IMG/VR virus record: IMGVR_UViG_3300011436_000003
Span: 1-28,286 of that record
Reading direction: 5' to 3' (one strand)
DNA length: 28,286 nucleotides
From: a virus
Under the pieces are notes generated by a model. It ran no database searches and was not told the DNA's origin. It saw only the letters and a list, made by a program, of their open reading frames with translations. This document shows positions 6,484 to 13,188 of this stretch, piece after piece; position 1 is the first letter of the stretch; the number at the start of each line of letters is the position of its first letter. The translations under genes and the position numbers were made by a program.

Positions 6484-7808
6484 ATCGTCATCTCCTCCTC
6501 GTCCTCGACGAAGTCAAGCCTCGGCGCTGGGGCGAGAGGCTCCTCTTCCTCGGGGTCGATGTCTACGTTGCGTAGCTTTTCTAGGGTACGTTCGTACTGC
6601 TCTGGGTCCAGTTCGCAGGCTATGTACTTCCTCCGCATGGCCTTGGCTGTCGTGGGGACGACGCCGGACCCGCAGCAGCAGTCGAGGACGACTTCGCCCT
6701 CTCTTGTCGACTGCTCTAGCAGCGCTCGAATTAAGAGCGAGGGCTTCTCTGCGATATTGCCGCGGTCGGTCGGTGGGTCGAAGTTGAAGACGTTGCTCCT
6801 CTGCGATTTGAGCTGTCTCTCCCCACTGCTGTAGAAGAAGATCGGCTCGTAGCTCGGAGCATAGCGTCGGGTCCAATCGACCGTGCCCACGCTGTTGGGC
6901 TTGGACCAGATGAGGGGGATCGGGTCTGGTGCCAGGTCGACGCCGCGGAGGAGGTCTCGGAATTCGACATAGTGCCGCAGGGCGAAGACGCAGTAGAAGT
7001 GGGCGTTGGGTCGCATGACGCGCTTGATCTCTGGGACGATTTCGGAGAGGAATTTGAGTGCATACTCTGGAGAGTCATCGAAGTGAAGTTCGCCTCGTAC
7101 GTTAAGGTCGGTTCCCCAGGGCGGGTCTATGATAACGCAGTCGACACTCTCGCTCTCGACTTGCTTTAAGAGTTCCCGCGCGTCTCCGAGCCAGACAGTC
7201 TCTGCATCGGTCGCAGCAGAGTGCCTCTTCGCAAGCTCCCTCTCGATCTCGTAGATGATACGGTCGACTGTCGCAATGGCGTTCTTCAGCGAGGGCTCCT
7301 CAGCTAGCTCTGGCATGGCCTCTAGGAGGCGGGCACCGTTGATGACGTAGGAGGTCATCGCAAGGGAGAGGTTAGCAGCGCTCGCGGTGTCCCGCATGCC
7401 CCAACCCTTCTCTTCCCCCTCAGCGGGTCTGCCAATCTGCGCTCCGTACTTCTCCTGCTTCAAGCGGTGGATCTCAGCTACGAGGCGGGACTGCTCGTGC
7501 CAAGTCATGTCCTTGCGACGGATGTTCTCTTCGAGTTCGATCTCCCGTAGGGCTAGTTCGTCGCAATCGGCGAATCGGTGGTAGGGGACATAGACCAGGC
7601 CCGCGATCTTCGAGGCTCGGTACCTCCGGCCGCCGGCCACTAGGTTGTTGTCCTGGTCTATGACGATCGGCTGGATCAAGCCAAAGCGGAGGATCGAGTC
7701 AACCAGGTCCCCTAGCTCTCCGTAGTCTGTGCGAAAGCGCGTGCCCTCGATGACTTGTTCGAGGGAGATGTACTTGTGTTGGAGATCGAGCGTCTCGAAC
7801 CAGATCAT
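6480..7808 (-). CDS. ParB-like domain / N4- or N6-DNA methyltransferase fusion
   Basis: Residues 1-120 are a ParB/sulfiredoxin-type domain with the VAGGRRYRA motif (57-65) and a following ELEENIRRKDMTWHEQ segment. Residues about 205-400 are a beta-class amino-methyltransferase: catalytic DPPWG at 228-232 comes before the SAM-binding motif LDCCCGSG (374-381), with EKPSLLIR just ahead. It would methylate adenine N6 or cytosine N4 in DNA. The acidic tail (about 415-440) is unusual. No cognate restriction enzyme is nearby, so self-protection or regulation is more likely than a restriction system. Both ends overlap neighbours as ATGA. Confidence 0.9.
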   Translation of the reverse strand: MIWFETLDLQHKYISLEQVIEGTRFRTDYGELGDLVDSILRFGLIQPIVIDQDNNLVAGGRRYRASKIAGLVYVPYHRFADCDELALREIELEENIRRKDMTWHEQSRLVAEIHRLKQEKYGAQIGRPAEGEEKGWGMRDTASAANLSLAMTSYVINGARLLEAMPELAEEPSLKNAIATVDRIIYEIERELAKRHSAATDAETVWLGDARELLKQVESESVDCVIIDPPWGTDLNVRGELHFDDSPEYALKFLSEIVPEIKRVMRPNAHFYCVFALRHYVEFRDLLRGVDLAPDPIPLIWSKPNSVGTVDWTRRYAPSYEPIFFYSSGERQLKSQRSNVFNFDPPTDRGNIAEKPSLLIRALLEQSTREGEVVLDCCCGSGVVPTTAKAMRRKYIACELDPEQYERTLEKLRNVDIDPEEEEPLAPAPRLDFVEDEEEMTI

Positions 7809-8038
7809 TTAGTCCCCCGTAGCTTATTGCGAAGGAGCGAGCCGGGCCATCTTAGCTTAACGAAGAGGTCCTCGTTCAGCTCGATTGTTGGGTATCGGTC
7901 CTTACAGGACTTACACTCTCGGATACGTCGTCGGATAGGGAGGCCCTTCAGCTCCTTAGTGAGGTAGCCTGCGTCGACAACGCGGGAGTCGAAAGAGCCG
8001 CAGGCGGGGCAGTTGATACCGTGTTGTCTCTCGGGCAT
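7805..8038 (-). CDS. NrdR-type zinc ribbon protein lacking the ATP-cone
   Basis: The sequence CPACGSFDSRVVDAG (10-24) followed by IRRRIRECKSCKDRYPTIE (35-53) matches the N-terminal zinc ribbon and DNA-binding face of NrdR, the repressor of ribonucleotide reductase genes. Full NrdR is about 150 residues and carries an ATP-cone that senses dNTPs; this protein is only 77 residues and has none. It may therefore bind NrdR boxes in the host without nucleotide control, or serve another promoter. No reductase gene is in the window. A TAGGAGACC site precedes the start, and its stop overlaps the methyltransferase ATG. Confidence 0.75.
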   Translation of the reverse strand: MPERQHGINCPACGSFDSRVVDAGYLTKELKGLPIRRRIRECKSCKDRYPTIELNEDLFVKLRWPGSLLRNKLRGTK

Positions 8039-8050
8039 TGGGTCTCCTAC

Positions 8051-8329
8051 TCAGCCGCGACTGTCTGCGGATTGTACTTCTTCGCGGATGATTTCGCGCA
8101 CGAGTTGCTCGAACGTCAGCGGTTCTGGGATGGCCTTGCCCTGCGCCTCGCGTTCCTTGCGCATCTTGTCGTGGATCGGCCACAAGCCTGTGAGCCGCAC
8201 GCACTCGTCGCACCAGTCAGTTGAGGTCGTATAGCTGGTCATATCGTCGATGCGGATGGTCACGCGGTGCAGTGCCCGTGGCACAACCGCCGCGCTGCAC
8301 CGATCACAGGTGTAGGTAGTAGTTATCAT
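8051..8329 (-). CDS. Small zinc-knuckle protein (92 aa)
   Basis: The protein starts MITTTYTCDRC and has two knuckles, CDRC (8-11) and CDEC (about 40-43), joined by a basic beta-like stretch, followed by a charged helical tail (KMRKEREAQGK). This is the layout of a small zinc ribbon. Function is unknown. The start at 8329 is chosen because an AAAGGAGG site lies just upstream; the longer frame runs into the hairpin region between this gene and the ssDNA-binding-like gene and is unlikely to be translated. Confidence 0.7.
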   Translation of the reverse strand: MITTTYTCDRCSAAVVPRALHRVTIRIDDMTSYTTSTDWCDECVRLTGLWPIHDKMRKEREAQGKAIPEPLTFEQLVREIIREEVQSADSRG

Positions 8330-8358
8330 CCTTAGCCCTCCTTTACTTACTATGGAAG

Positions 8359-8385
8359 CCCCAGGGAGCGCGGGCCTCCCTGGGG
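8359..8385 (-). promoter_or_regulatory. Strong intergenic hairpin without U-tract
   Basis: CCCCAGGGAG and CTCCCTGGGG form a perfect 10-bp stem around a 7-base loop. It lies in a 77-base gap, one of the few real gaps in the leftward operon, just after the ssDNA-binding-like gene. No T-run follows on either strand, so it is not a standard intrinsic terminator. It may cap the mRNA 3' end after processing, or reduce read-through so that upstream genes are expressed more than downstream ones. Confidence 0.6.
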
Positions 8386-8406
8386 GTGGTTGGGGCACAG
8401 GTGGCC

Positions 8407-8916
8407 CTAGGCGATAGCCGAGAATCCCTTAACGACGTTGCGCTCCTGGTCCGGGACGTTGGAGGGCTCAACATCAACGGCGACATCTGCGAACTTGTTC
8501 ATCGAGAGCCAGATGTCGGTGTCGTAGGTGATCGAGGCTGGGGCCTTGCAGTCGGGGCAGAAGTACTTCCCCTTCTCGAGGCCGTTCTCCTTCGTCCCAC
8601 GGAGGAAGAGGCGAGGTTGCTCTGGGTTGTTGCATCGGGTGCAGGACCAAGGGAAGTGGAAGGCGTCGATGAATTGCATGAGCATGAAGGTATTCATCGG
8701 CTGACCGTCCTTCTGCGTGCCTCCGATCATGATGTTTGTGAAGGTCTTGCGCCCCTTGTACTCGCCCTCGACGACCTCTAACTCGGTCCCGATCATCGGG
8801 TTGTGTGCCTCTTTGCTCTCCCTCAGTTCGAGCTTCGTGGGCCTGCAACGGTAGGTGGCCTTGGGGAGGGGCTCGCGGTCTTCGACTGTGGCTAAGCTAC
8901 TGCTTATGCGTGGCAT
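8407..8916 (-). CDS. DUF669-like ssDNA-binding protein with zinc ribbon insert
   Basis: The 169-residue protein has the pattern of DUF669-type phage ssDNA-binding proteins: PLPKATYRCRPTKLEL, then MIGTELEVVEGEYKGRKTFTN (about 41-61). This looks like an OB-fold with its conserved G-x-Y-x-G-R segment. CTRC (92-95) and CPDC (119-122) add a zinc ribbon in the second half. It probably coats single-stranded DNA during replication and recombination, which suits its place beside the Sak4-like ATPase and Fe-S nuclease. An AAGGAGACAACAG leader precedes the ATG, the same leader type as several neighbours. Family call is moderate; it could be another OB-fold protein. Confidence 0.6.
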   Translation of the reverse strand: MPRISSSLATVEDREPLPKATYRCRPTKLELRESKEAHNPMIGTELEVVEGEYKGRKTFTNIMIGGTQKDGQPMNTFMLMQFIDAFHFPWSCTRCNNPEQPRLFLRGTKENGLEKGKYFCPDCKAPASITYDTDIWLSMNKFADVAVDVEPSNVPDQERNVVKGFSAIA

Positions 8917-9475
8917 CTGTTGTCTCCTTCTCTCTGTCTGTCTGTTGGTTGGCTACGAGCTTACGGTACTCGTGCTGCTTCACGGTCCCATATTGGACTC
9001 TCCTTTCTGTCACGCCTGGTTGACGATAGCGTGTCTTCGAGTAGGCTCCCTCGAACAGAGCGCGACGCACTGCGGTGTGGGATAGTTTGAGATATTCGCA
9101 CACGTAAGGGAAACTAAAGTAGGAGTCGTCGTCTTGGTACTCCTCCATAAACCACTGAAGGGCCTCTCGCTTCTTCGATTGCCCGTGGCGGCCGCTGCCG
9201 TCGGAGATGAGACAGTTAGCGGCGTCGCGGAGGATGGCGTCGAGGAGGCGCTGCTCTGGCGTAAAGGGCCGGTAGGAGAGGAAGATTGCCTCGAAGGCGT
9301 TGGTGTCGACGAGCCGGTCCATCTCGTACCGAGTGTCCCACTCTGGCGCCCCTCTGTTAGAGGACAAGGCTGAAGTCTTGATCAACCTTGGCTGGGAGAT
9401 TCTCTCGGAATCGAGTTCCGGCGCTACGGAGACGCGAATCGGGCCTGGTTTGCCAGTAGTACCACGGTTTGCCAT
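8897..9475 (-). CDS. Hypothetical helix-turn-helix-like protein overlapping the Sak4 gene
   Basis: The 192-residue protein has a C-terminal half with DAANCLIS, REALQWFMEEYQDDDSYFSF and VCEYLKLSHTAVRRALFEG, a helical segment (about 95-140) typical of small phage DNA-binding proteins with a helix-turn-helix-like unit. A basic tail follows. The start at 9475 is supported by a GGAGACAAAAG leader nearly identical to those of the genes at 8916, 10529 and 10763. This forces a 119-base out-of-frame overlap with the end of the Sak4-like gene. A later ATG at 9322 would avoid the overlap but has no ribosome binding site. Confidence 0.7.
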   Translation of the reverse strand: MANRGTTGKPGPIRVSVAPELDSERISQPRLIKTSALSSNRGAPEWDTRYEMDRLVDTNAFEAIFLSYRPFTPEQRLLDAILRDAANCLISDGSGRHGQSKKREALQWFMEEYQDDDSYFSFPYVCEYLKLSHTAVRRALFEGAYSKTRYRQPGVTERRVQYGTVKQHEYRKLVANQQTDREKETTDATHKQ

Positions 9476-10169
9476 CTTTTGTCTCCACTCCTGTGTAGAG
9501 AACGACGGTGAAGTCCTTCGTCCAGACCGGGGGCAGGACCTTCCCTTTGAGATAGGGCACGATCTGCGTGCCACCGGAGAGGTCGTCCTTGATGATGTTG
9601 TCGTGGCCGAGCATGACGGTGAGGATGGGGAGGCCATCTAGCGACTTACGGATCTCTGTCATCTTCCCAGCGTAGAAGCCGTAGTGCGCCTGGCTCTCAC
9701 CGAGCATCCCACCGGCTGAGCCGGACATGGCGACGACGAACTCCATTACCATCTCGCTTAGGTTGGTGAGGTCGTCGATGATGATCGTGCTGGGGAAGTC
9801 GGTGGGCGAGGTAGGCTTGCCGTCGGGTCCGAGCATATCGTAGAGACGGTTGATGTCTCTCATGAGTTCCTCGAAGGGCTCTTGATTGTGGCCCGTTTTA
9901 TGCCCGACCTGGATACGGTCGCCCTTAGTGCGGTCGTAGGTGAAGACCTCTATGTGCCTGTAGCCTTCGAGGAGGGCCAGCTTGAGAAAGGAGGCACTAG
10001 CAGAGGATAGGTCAAGGTACCAGATAGGGCGACCAGCCTTCGTTGGTTGGGTCTGGAGCCACCTCATCAGCGTGATGAGAGAGCGCGTCTTCCCTGTGAG
10101 GGGAGGACCCATTATGAAGATGGAGGAAGGGGAGTCTGAGATTAGTTCAGGGGCTAGGGTGCGTTGCAT
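9357..10169 (-). CDS. Sak4-like RecA-fold ATPase (recombination)
   Basis: The 270-residue protein is a P-loop ATPase with Walker A GPPLTGKT (21-28), a Rossmann strand at about 49-54 (IWYLDL) and Walker B TIIIDD (128-133). Lengths and order fit the Sak4 group of phage RecA/Rad51-like single-strand annealing or recombination ATPases. The C-terminal YYWQTRPDSRLR is typical of this group. It lies next to a DUF669-like ssDNA-binding protein and near an Fe-S nuclease, a common recombination set in phages. The ATG directly abuts the upstream stop (TAAATG), with an AGAGGAGGA site. A general AAA-type role in replication is the main alternative. Confidence 0.8.
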   Translation of the reverse strand: MQRTLAPELISDSPSSIFIMGPPLTGKTRSLITLMRWLQTQPTKAGRPIWYLDLSSASASFLKLALLEGYRHIEVFTYDRTKGDRIQVGHKTGHNQEPFEELMRDINRLYDMLGPDGKPTSPTDFPSTIIIDDLTNLSEMVMEFVVAMSGSAGGMLGESQAHYGFYAGKMTEIRKSLDGLPILTVMLGHDNIIKDDLSGGTQIVPYLKGKVLPPVWTKDFTVVLYTGVETKDGKPWYYWQTRPDSRLRSAGTRFRENLPAKVDQDFSLVL

Positions 10170-10529
10170 TTAGTCCTCCTCTTTTAGCTCGAAGAATGTC
10201 GTTGGCGTTGGATGGTTCCTCTTGATTCGGAGGAAGGACAAGACCTCCCGGACCGGGTCGGAGCCTAGGCAGGCCTGGAGGAGCACGCGCTCGATTGGAG
10301 TTAGGTCTTCGCCTTCTACCTCGAAGTAGACATGCTCTCCTCCGTTGCGAGACGTCGTTGTCATTCGATAGCGGATGTCATAGCCATTCTTGACTAAGCT
10401 GGCTAATACGTTGTCATTGATTTGAGCGCCATCGTCTAAGTCGAGAAATAGCTGTCTCGGCCCAGGTAGGACAACTTCGCAGTTCGAGGGGCAGTCTTTG
10501 TAGGGGTCTCTGTCTAGTCTACTTGCCAT
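10170..10529 (-). CDS. Small protein with primase-polymerase-like (AEP) motifs
   Basis: The 119-residue protein shows LFLDLDDG (27-34) and TSRNGGEHVYFE (59-70). Taken together these resemble motif I (hDhD) and motif II (sGGxH) of archaeo-eukaryotic primase-polymerases. A helical segment with LGSDPVREVLSFLRI follows. The length is well below a full primase-polymerase and no motif III acid is evident, so it may be a reduced or inactive relative, or an unrelated protein with a chance likeness. Its neighbours (Sak4-like ATPase, nuclease) place it in DNA metabolism. A GGAGACACAG leader precedes the ATG. Confidence 0.5.
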   Translation of the reverse strand: MASRLDRDPYKDCPSNCEVVLPGPRQLFLDLDDGAQINDNVLASLVKNGYDIRYRMTTTSRNGGEHVYFEVEGEDLTPIERVLLQACLGSDPVREVLSFLRIKRNHPTPTTFFELKEED

Positions 10530-10541
10530 CTGTGTCTCCTC

Positions 10542-10763
10542 TTAGTTCTCGTTAGCTAGATAGTCGTTGGTTGCAATGATTTTATTGTACTCCATACGAG
10601 TAGCCTCGCCAGAGCCGATCGAATTTCCTTGCGCCTCTTTTTCTCTACAGACTTTAAAGAAACGTAGAGCAGCACGAACATATCCTTGGACTGAAACACC
10701 TCCGTTCAAGTGTTGCTGAACGGCGTCTTCGAGTTCATTATCGAGTTCGATCGAGAGTTTCAT
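10542..10763 (-). CDS. Ribbon-helix-helix (CopG/Arc-like) DNA-binding protein
   Basis: Residues 1-40, beginning MKLSIELDNELEDAVQQHL and continuing GGVSVQGYVRAALRFF, fit a ribbon-helix-helix fold: a short basic/hydrophobic strand, helix A, a turn and helix B. Such proteins bind operators as dimers through the N-terminal strand. The C-terminal 30 residues are polar and unassigned. It is a candidate for the protein that binds one of the repeated dyads in this window. A 7-base inverted repeat (CCGTTCA-N8-TGAACGG, 10702-10723) lies within its own coding sequence. An AAGGAGACAAGCAA leader precedes the ATG. Confidence 0.75.
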   Translation of the reverse strand: MKLSIELDNELEDAVQQHLNGGVSVQGYVRAALRFFKVCREKEAQGNSIGSGEATRMEYNKIIATNDYLANEN

Positions 10764-10775
10764 TTGCTTGTCTCC

Positions 10776-11717
10776 TTATTCTAGCGGTATCCAGGTCCGC
10801 GGTTGGTAACGGTCGAGCTGGTAGGTCGGGCCGACCCAACAGAGGTCGTAGAAAGAGCAGAGGCCGTAGTCAGTGCAGGCGCTCGTGCGCTGGTAGAAGG
10901 TGCCTAATTGTTCAGTGAGTGAACAGGTCAGCATACGCCCGACCCGCTCGCGCCAGCCCTGGACGATCTCGATCGTCTGCCTCCTCCACTGATCTAGGTC
11001 CTGCCGGCTCTTGTGGAAGGTGTCTCTCTGCGCTTCTCGCTTATCGGGTGCGACGAGAAGGACGTTGCCAATGACGCCGGCGACGTGTCTCTGGGGGGCT
11101 AGCTCCTGGAGAGTGTAGCAGTAGCCAGTGCCTTGCCTCTCTGTGCGGAGTTGTTTGAGACGCCGGTCGACGCCGGAGCCCGTCGTCTTTGTCTCGAGGA
11201 CGAACCACTCTCCCGTCCGTACGTGCTCTAGGACGATATCCATACGGACGACGTAGTGGAAGGGCTCTTGGAAGTGAGGTGGGTCTCCATCGCGGGGCTC
11301 TATCTTCACGATGGCCCCGAGCTCTGGCTCTATCACGCGGTAGTAGCGGTCGAGCTCCTGGAAGCGGTCGAAGTAGTCGTCGAGGATGGTGAGGCCGTTG
11401 TCCTCTGTATGCTTAGAGCAAGGTTTGCCCTTCTCGATGCAACCAGAGGGGAAGAGCTCTGTGTACTTGCGAGCGAAGGCGCGCATCGCCGCGAGACGGC
11501 GCTTGGAGTCCTCGGCGCCTTGTTGGGTCAGTTTGTAGTAGACCGCGAGCCCTTCGTGGACACAGGAGCCAAAGTGCGCCCCTGGTCCCACGGCGTTATC
11601 GAGGCCACCGCGGTAGAAGAGGTAATAGAAAGCCTTCCGGGGGCAGCTAAGGATTAGTTCGAGACGGTGGTTGTCGTACCACTCTAGCCTCTCTAGTAGT
11701 TCGCGAGGGGTGGTCAT
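10776..11717 (-). CDS. Cas4/AddB-like Fe-S PD-(D/E)XK nuclease
   Basis: This 313-residue protein has the features of RecB-family nucleases with an iron-sulfur cluster: C25 near the N-terminus (SCPRKAFYYL), H54 in SCVHEGLAVYY, D160 in VVRMDIVLEH, E175 and K177 in LETKTT, and a C-terminal C281-x5-C287-x5-C293 set. The four Cys bracket the nuclease core as in Cas4 and AddB. It should degrade or resect DNA ends to make single strands, working with the ssDNA-binding-like protein and Sak4-like ATPase downstream. The start overlaps the stop of the upstream 79-residue gene as ATGA. Confidence 0.88.
   Translation of the reverse strand: MTTPRELLERLEWYDNHRLELILSCPRKAFYYLFYRGGLDNAVGPGAHFGSCVHEGLAVYYKLTQQGAEDSKRRLAAMRAFARKYTELFPSGCIEKGKPCSKHTEDNGLTILDDYFDRFQELDRYYRVIEPELGAIVKIEPRDGDPPHFQEPFHYVVRMDIVLEHVRTGEWFVLETKTTGSGVDRRLKQLRTERQGTGYCYTLQELAPQRHVAGVIGNVLLVAPDKREAQRDTFHKSRQDLDQWRRQTIEIVQGWRERVGRMLTCSLTEQLGTFYQRTSACTDYGLCSFYDLCWVGPTYQLDRYQPRTWIPLE
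10909..10925. promoter_or_regulatory. Dyad site 2: TGTTCA-N5-TGAACA
   Basis: A perfect 6-base inverted repeat with a 5-base spacer lies inside the 3' part of the Fe-S nuclease gene, about 150 bases before the ribbon-helix-helix gene in the direction of transcription. It is the only copy not close to a gene boundary. It could control read-through into the genes below, or be a bystander copy. Confidence 0.5.
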
Positions 11718-11953
11718 TGTAGATCGACCTTTGTGAGAGCGAAGCTGCTCTCGTTCTCAGCGAGCCAATTGACAATCCCGGCGAAGGCGATGGGCCACTG
11801 TGCAGCGTCGCCTGTGGCTTCTAGTTGGCTTCGGACGATCATGTAGATCGCGAGGCCAAGAGCCTCTATCGCCTCGTGAGGGTTGATGGTCGGGTCGTGG
11901 CGGACTAGTTCGTAGAGTTCGTTGGCCTTAGAGAAGATTTTTTGGTTGTTCAT
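11714..11953 (-). CDS. Small hypothetical protein (79 aa)
   Basis: The protein is helical by appearance, with an acidic-polar N-terminus (FSKANELYELVRHDP) and a mixed hydrophobic region around AIEALGLAIYMIVRSQL. No known motif is seen. It is coupled at both ends by ATGA overlaps, to GroES upstream and the nuclease downstream, and has a GAGGAGACCGA leader inside the GroES coding end. Function unknown. Confidence 0.7.
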   Translation of the reverse strand: MNNQKIFSKANELYELVRHDPTINPHEAIEALGLAIYMIVRSQLEATGDAAQWPIAFAGIVNWLAENESSFALTKVDLQ

Positions 11954-12231
11954 TCGGTCTCCTCTTCGTTGGTTAGTTCGAGAAGTAGCTCTCGCTCGTG
12001 GGTCAGTTCATAGGTCTCCCCCTCTAGCTGAATGCGCCGGTCTGAGAACTTCGGGAACATGACGAGAGAGCCCTCGGCTAGGTCCGAGCCTAGGGACTTA
12101 GCTACTAGCTCCCCTAGTTGAGGGCGCTCTTGTGCGCTCGGGGGGAGGTAGAGGCCGCCCTTGGTCTGGGAGGGGGGCGGTCGGTGCTTGATGAGGACGC
12201 GGCCTTTGAGAGTGCGGATACGACGGGTCAT
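11950..12231 (-). CDS. GroES-like co-chaperonin
   Basis: The 93-residue protein matches Cpn10/GroES along its length: TLKGRVLIKHRPP at the N-terminus, the mobile-loop region SQTKGGLYLPPSAQERPQLG (21-40), the central EGSLVMFPKFSDRRIQLEGETY and the terminal ERELLLEL strand. Phage GroES relatives such as T4 gp31 replace or modify the host co-chaperonin so GroEL can fold the capsid protein. No GroEL gene is in the window, so a host GroEL would be the partner. The ATG at 12231 has a GGAGAGGA site and overlaps the upstream stop; the longer in-frame extension is a shadow. Confidence 0.88.
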   Translation of the reverse strand: MTRRIRTLKGRVLIKHRPPPSQTKGGLYLPPSAQERPQLGELVAKSLGSDLAEGSLVMFPKFSDRRIQLEGETYELTHERELLLELTNEEETE

Positions 12232-12422
12232 TCGTCCTCTCCTTCTCCCTCCGACCCGACCGGCCCTTCGATGATAAAGGGCAGGTCCCCAATGGTGACC
12301 CAAAGGCCGCTCTCGGTCCGGAAGGAGACGGTGAGTGGGTTCACGTCGAACTCGAAGTCAGAGACGTCTTGGTACTGCTGGAGCAGTGTGCCTTGTTGTG
12401 TGTAGATTGAGATCGTCTTCAT
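12228..12422 (-). CDS. Small hypothetical protein (64 aa)
   Basis: The protein begins MKTISIYTQQGTLLQQYQDV and looks beta-rich, with an acidic Gly/Glu tail (GSEGEGEDE). No family is recognised. The start at 12422 has an AGAGGAG site; the longer frame is the shadow of the zinc-ribbon gene upstream. Overlaps couple it to that gene and to GroES (ATGA). It could be a small partner of the co-chaperonin, but only position suggests this. Confidence 0.7.
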   Translation of the reverse strand: MKTISIYTQQGTLLQQYQDVSDFEFDVNPLTVSFRTESGLWVTIGDLPFIIEGPVGSEGEGEDE

Positions 12423-12586
12423 CTCGATTCTCCTCTTTGTAGTCGTTGCGCGGTCGCCAAGAGAGGGGCTCCGCAATTGTAGCAGTCTGGCCACTCGATC
12501 TCCGTCGGCCCTTCGGGCTCTATCTTCCCGCTAGGGAGGAGACGGACGCGGTGGGAGATAGGGCAGTTAGGGCACTTGAAGGTCAT
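12419..12586 (-). CDS. Zinc-ribbon micro-protein (55 aa)
   Basis: An ATG-initiated frame of 55 residues holds CPNC (5-8) and CYNC (35-38), a clear two-knuckle zinc ribbon, with a Pro/Glu-rich middle. Its stop overlaps the ATG of the next gene (ATGA) and its start lies 20 bases inside the gene above. Only a weak ribosome binding site is visible, so translation is likely coupled. Function unknown; it belongs to the group of small Cys-pair proteins in this operon. Confidence 0.65.
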   Translation of the reverse strand: MTFKCPNCPISHRVRLLPSGKIEPEGPTEIEWPDCYNCGAPLLATAQRLQRGESR

Positions 12587-12812
12587 TATAGGGCTCTGCG
12601 TCGCAACATTCGTTCATTTGAGGAAGAATGGGGCAGCAAGTAGGCATCGGAGCAGGGCCGCAGTTTACGTACTTCGGCGTGCCCGTCTTCATCGGATAGC
12701 CAGCGTCCATCTCGAATTGCTCTTCCTCTTCTTGTCCGCTGGTTAAGTAGACGAGAGCGAGGCCCAATGAGAGCCAAACCAGGAGCCCCGCAAGGACGGC
12801 GAGCGCTCTCAT
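12567..12812 (-). CDS. Membrane-anchored or exported Cys-rich peptide (81 aa)
   Basis: Residues 1-25 (MRALAVLAGLLVWL followed by more hydrophobic residues) form a single membrane segment or uncleaved signal. An acidic stretch (EEEEQFEMD) follows, then a C-terminal part with C53, CC pairs at about 61-62 and 70-71, a spacing that would allow disulfides outside the cytoplasm. The start at 12812 has a CTGGAG site and overlaps the stop of the gene above as ATGA. The extended frame upstream is a shadow of that gene. Function unknown; an envelope-located phage accessory protein is the simplest reading. Confidence 0.65.
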   Translation of the reverse strand: MRALAVLAGLLVWLSLGLALVYLTSGQEEEEQFEMDAGYPMKTGTPKYVNCGPAPMPTCCPILPQMNECCDAEPYNDLQVP

Positions 12813-12970
12813 GCCGTTGACTCCAGAGGCCACGTTACGACACAACCCTGCTCGTCGAGCCATTCGAGCGTCTCCTCCACGCAGGGCTGGCAAGTGCCGT
12901 TGAGACGGGAGCGAGACCAGCGCAGGCAGAAGCGGCAACGTCCCCAGCCGCGGAGCCATTGAGGGATCAT
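12809..12970 (-). CDS. Zinc-ribbon micro-protein (53 aa)
   Basis: The 53-residue frame has CRFC (12-15) and CQPC (27-30), two zinc knuckles separated by a strongly basic segment with many Arg, followed by an acidic helix. Its ATG overlaps the stop of the gene above (ATGA) and its stop overlaps the ATG of the gene below (ATGA). Double coupling plus two knuckles make it very likely real. The basic stretch suggests nucleic acid binding; nothing more can be said. Confidence 0.7.
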   Translation of the reverse strand: MIPQWLRGWGRCRFCLRWSRSRLNGTCQPCVEETLEWLDEQGCVVTWPLESTA

Positions 12971-13188
12971 AGGATGTCCTCCCCGTCGATGAAGTCGTCC
13001 CTCTTGGTGGAGACGGAGGCGTTGCCGACGGGTGCTCGCTTCTTCGCTTTGACGCCGGGCGCCAGGCGCGCACCGCGGAGGAGGGTGAGCTTCTCCTCCA
13101 GCTCGGCGTCGGTCATCTCTACGATAGGCTTGTCGATGAGACGGAGGATGGCGGAGGGGGAGCCTTGTTGGCTAGTTAGTCGGGGCAT
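12967..13188 (-). CDS. Small hypothetical protein (73 aa)
   Basis: The protein begins MPRLTSQQGSPSAIL and has a helical middle (EMTDAELEEKLTLLRGARL) and a basic region (KAKKRAP) before an acidic end. No family is recognised. The start at 13188 is supported by an AAGGAGAAGAGGACA leader; the longer frame is a shadow of the neighbouring gene. It overlaps both neighbours, by 17 bases above and 4 bases below. Confidence 0.7.
   Translation of the reverse strand: MPRLTSQQGSPSAILRLIDKPIVEMTDAELEEKLTLLRGARLAPGVKAKKRAPVGNASVSTKRDDFIDGEDIL

Noticed and set aside
10702-10723. CCGTTCA-N8-TGAACGG inside the ribbon-helix-helix gene as an eighth dyad copy
   Set aside because: The arms match but the 8-base spacer breaks the 4-5 base rule of the other copies, and it lies inside coding sequence.
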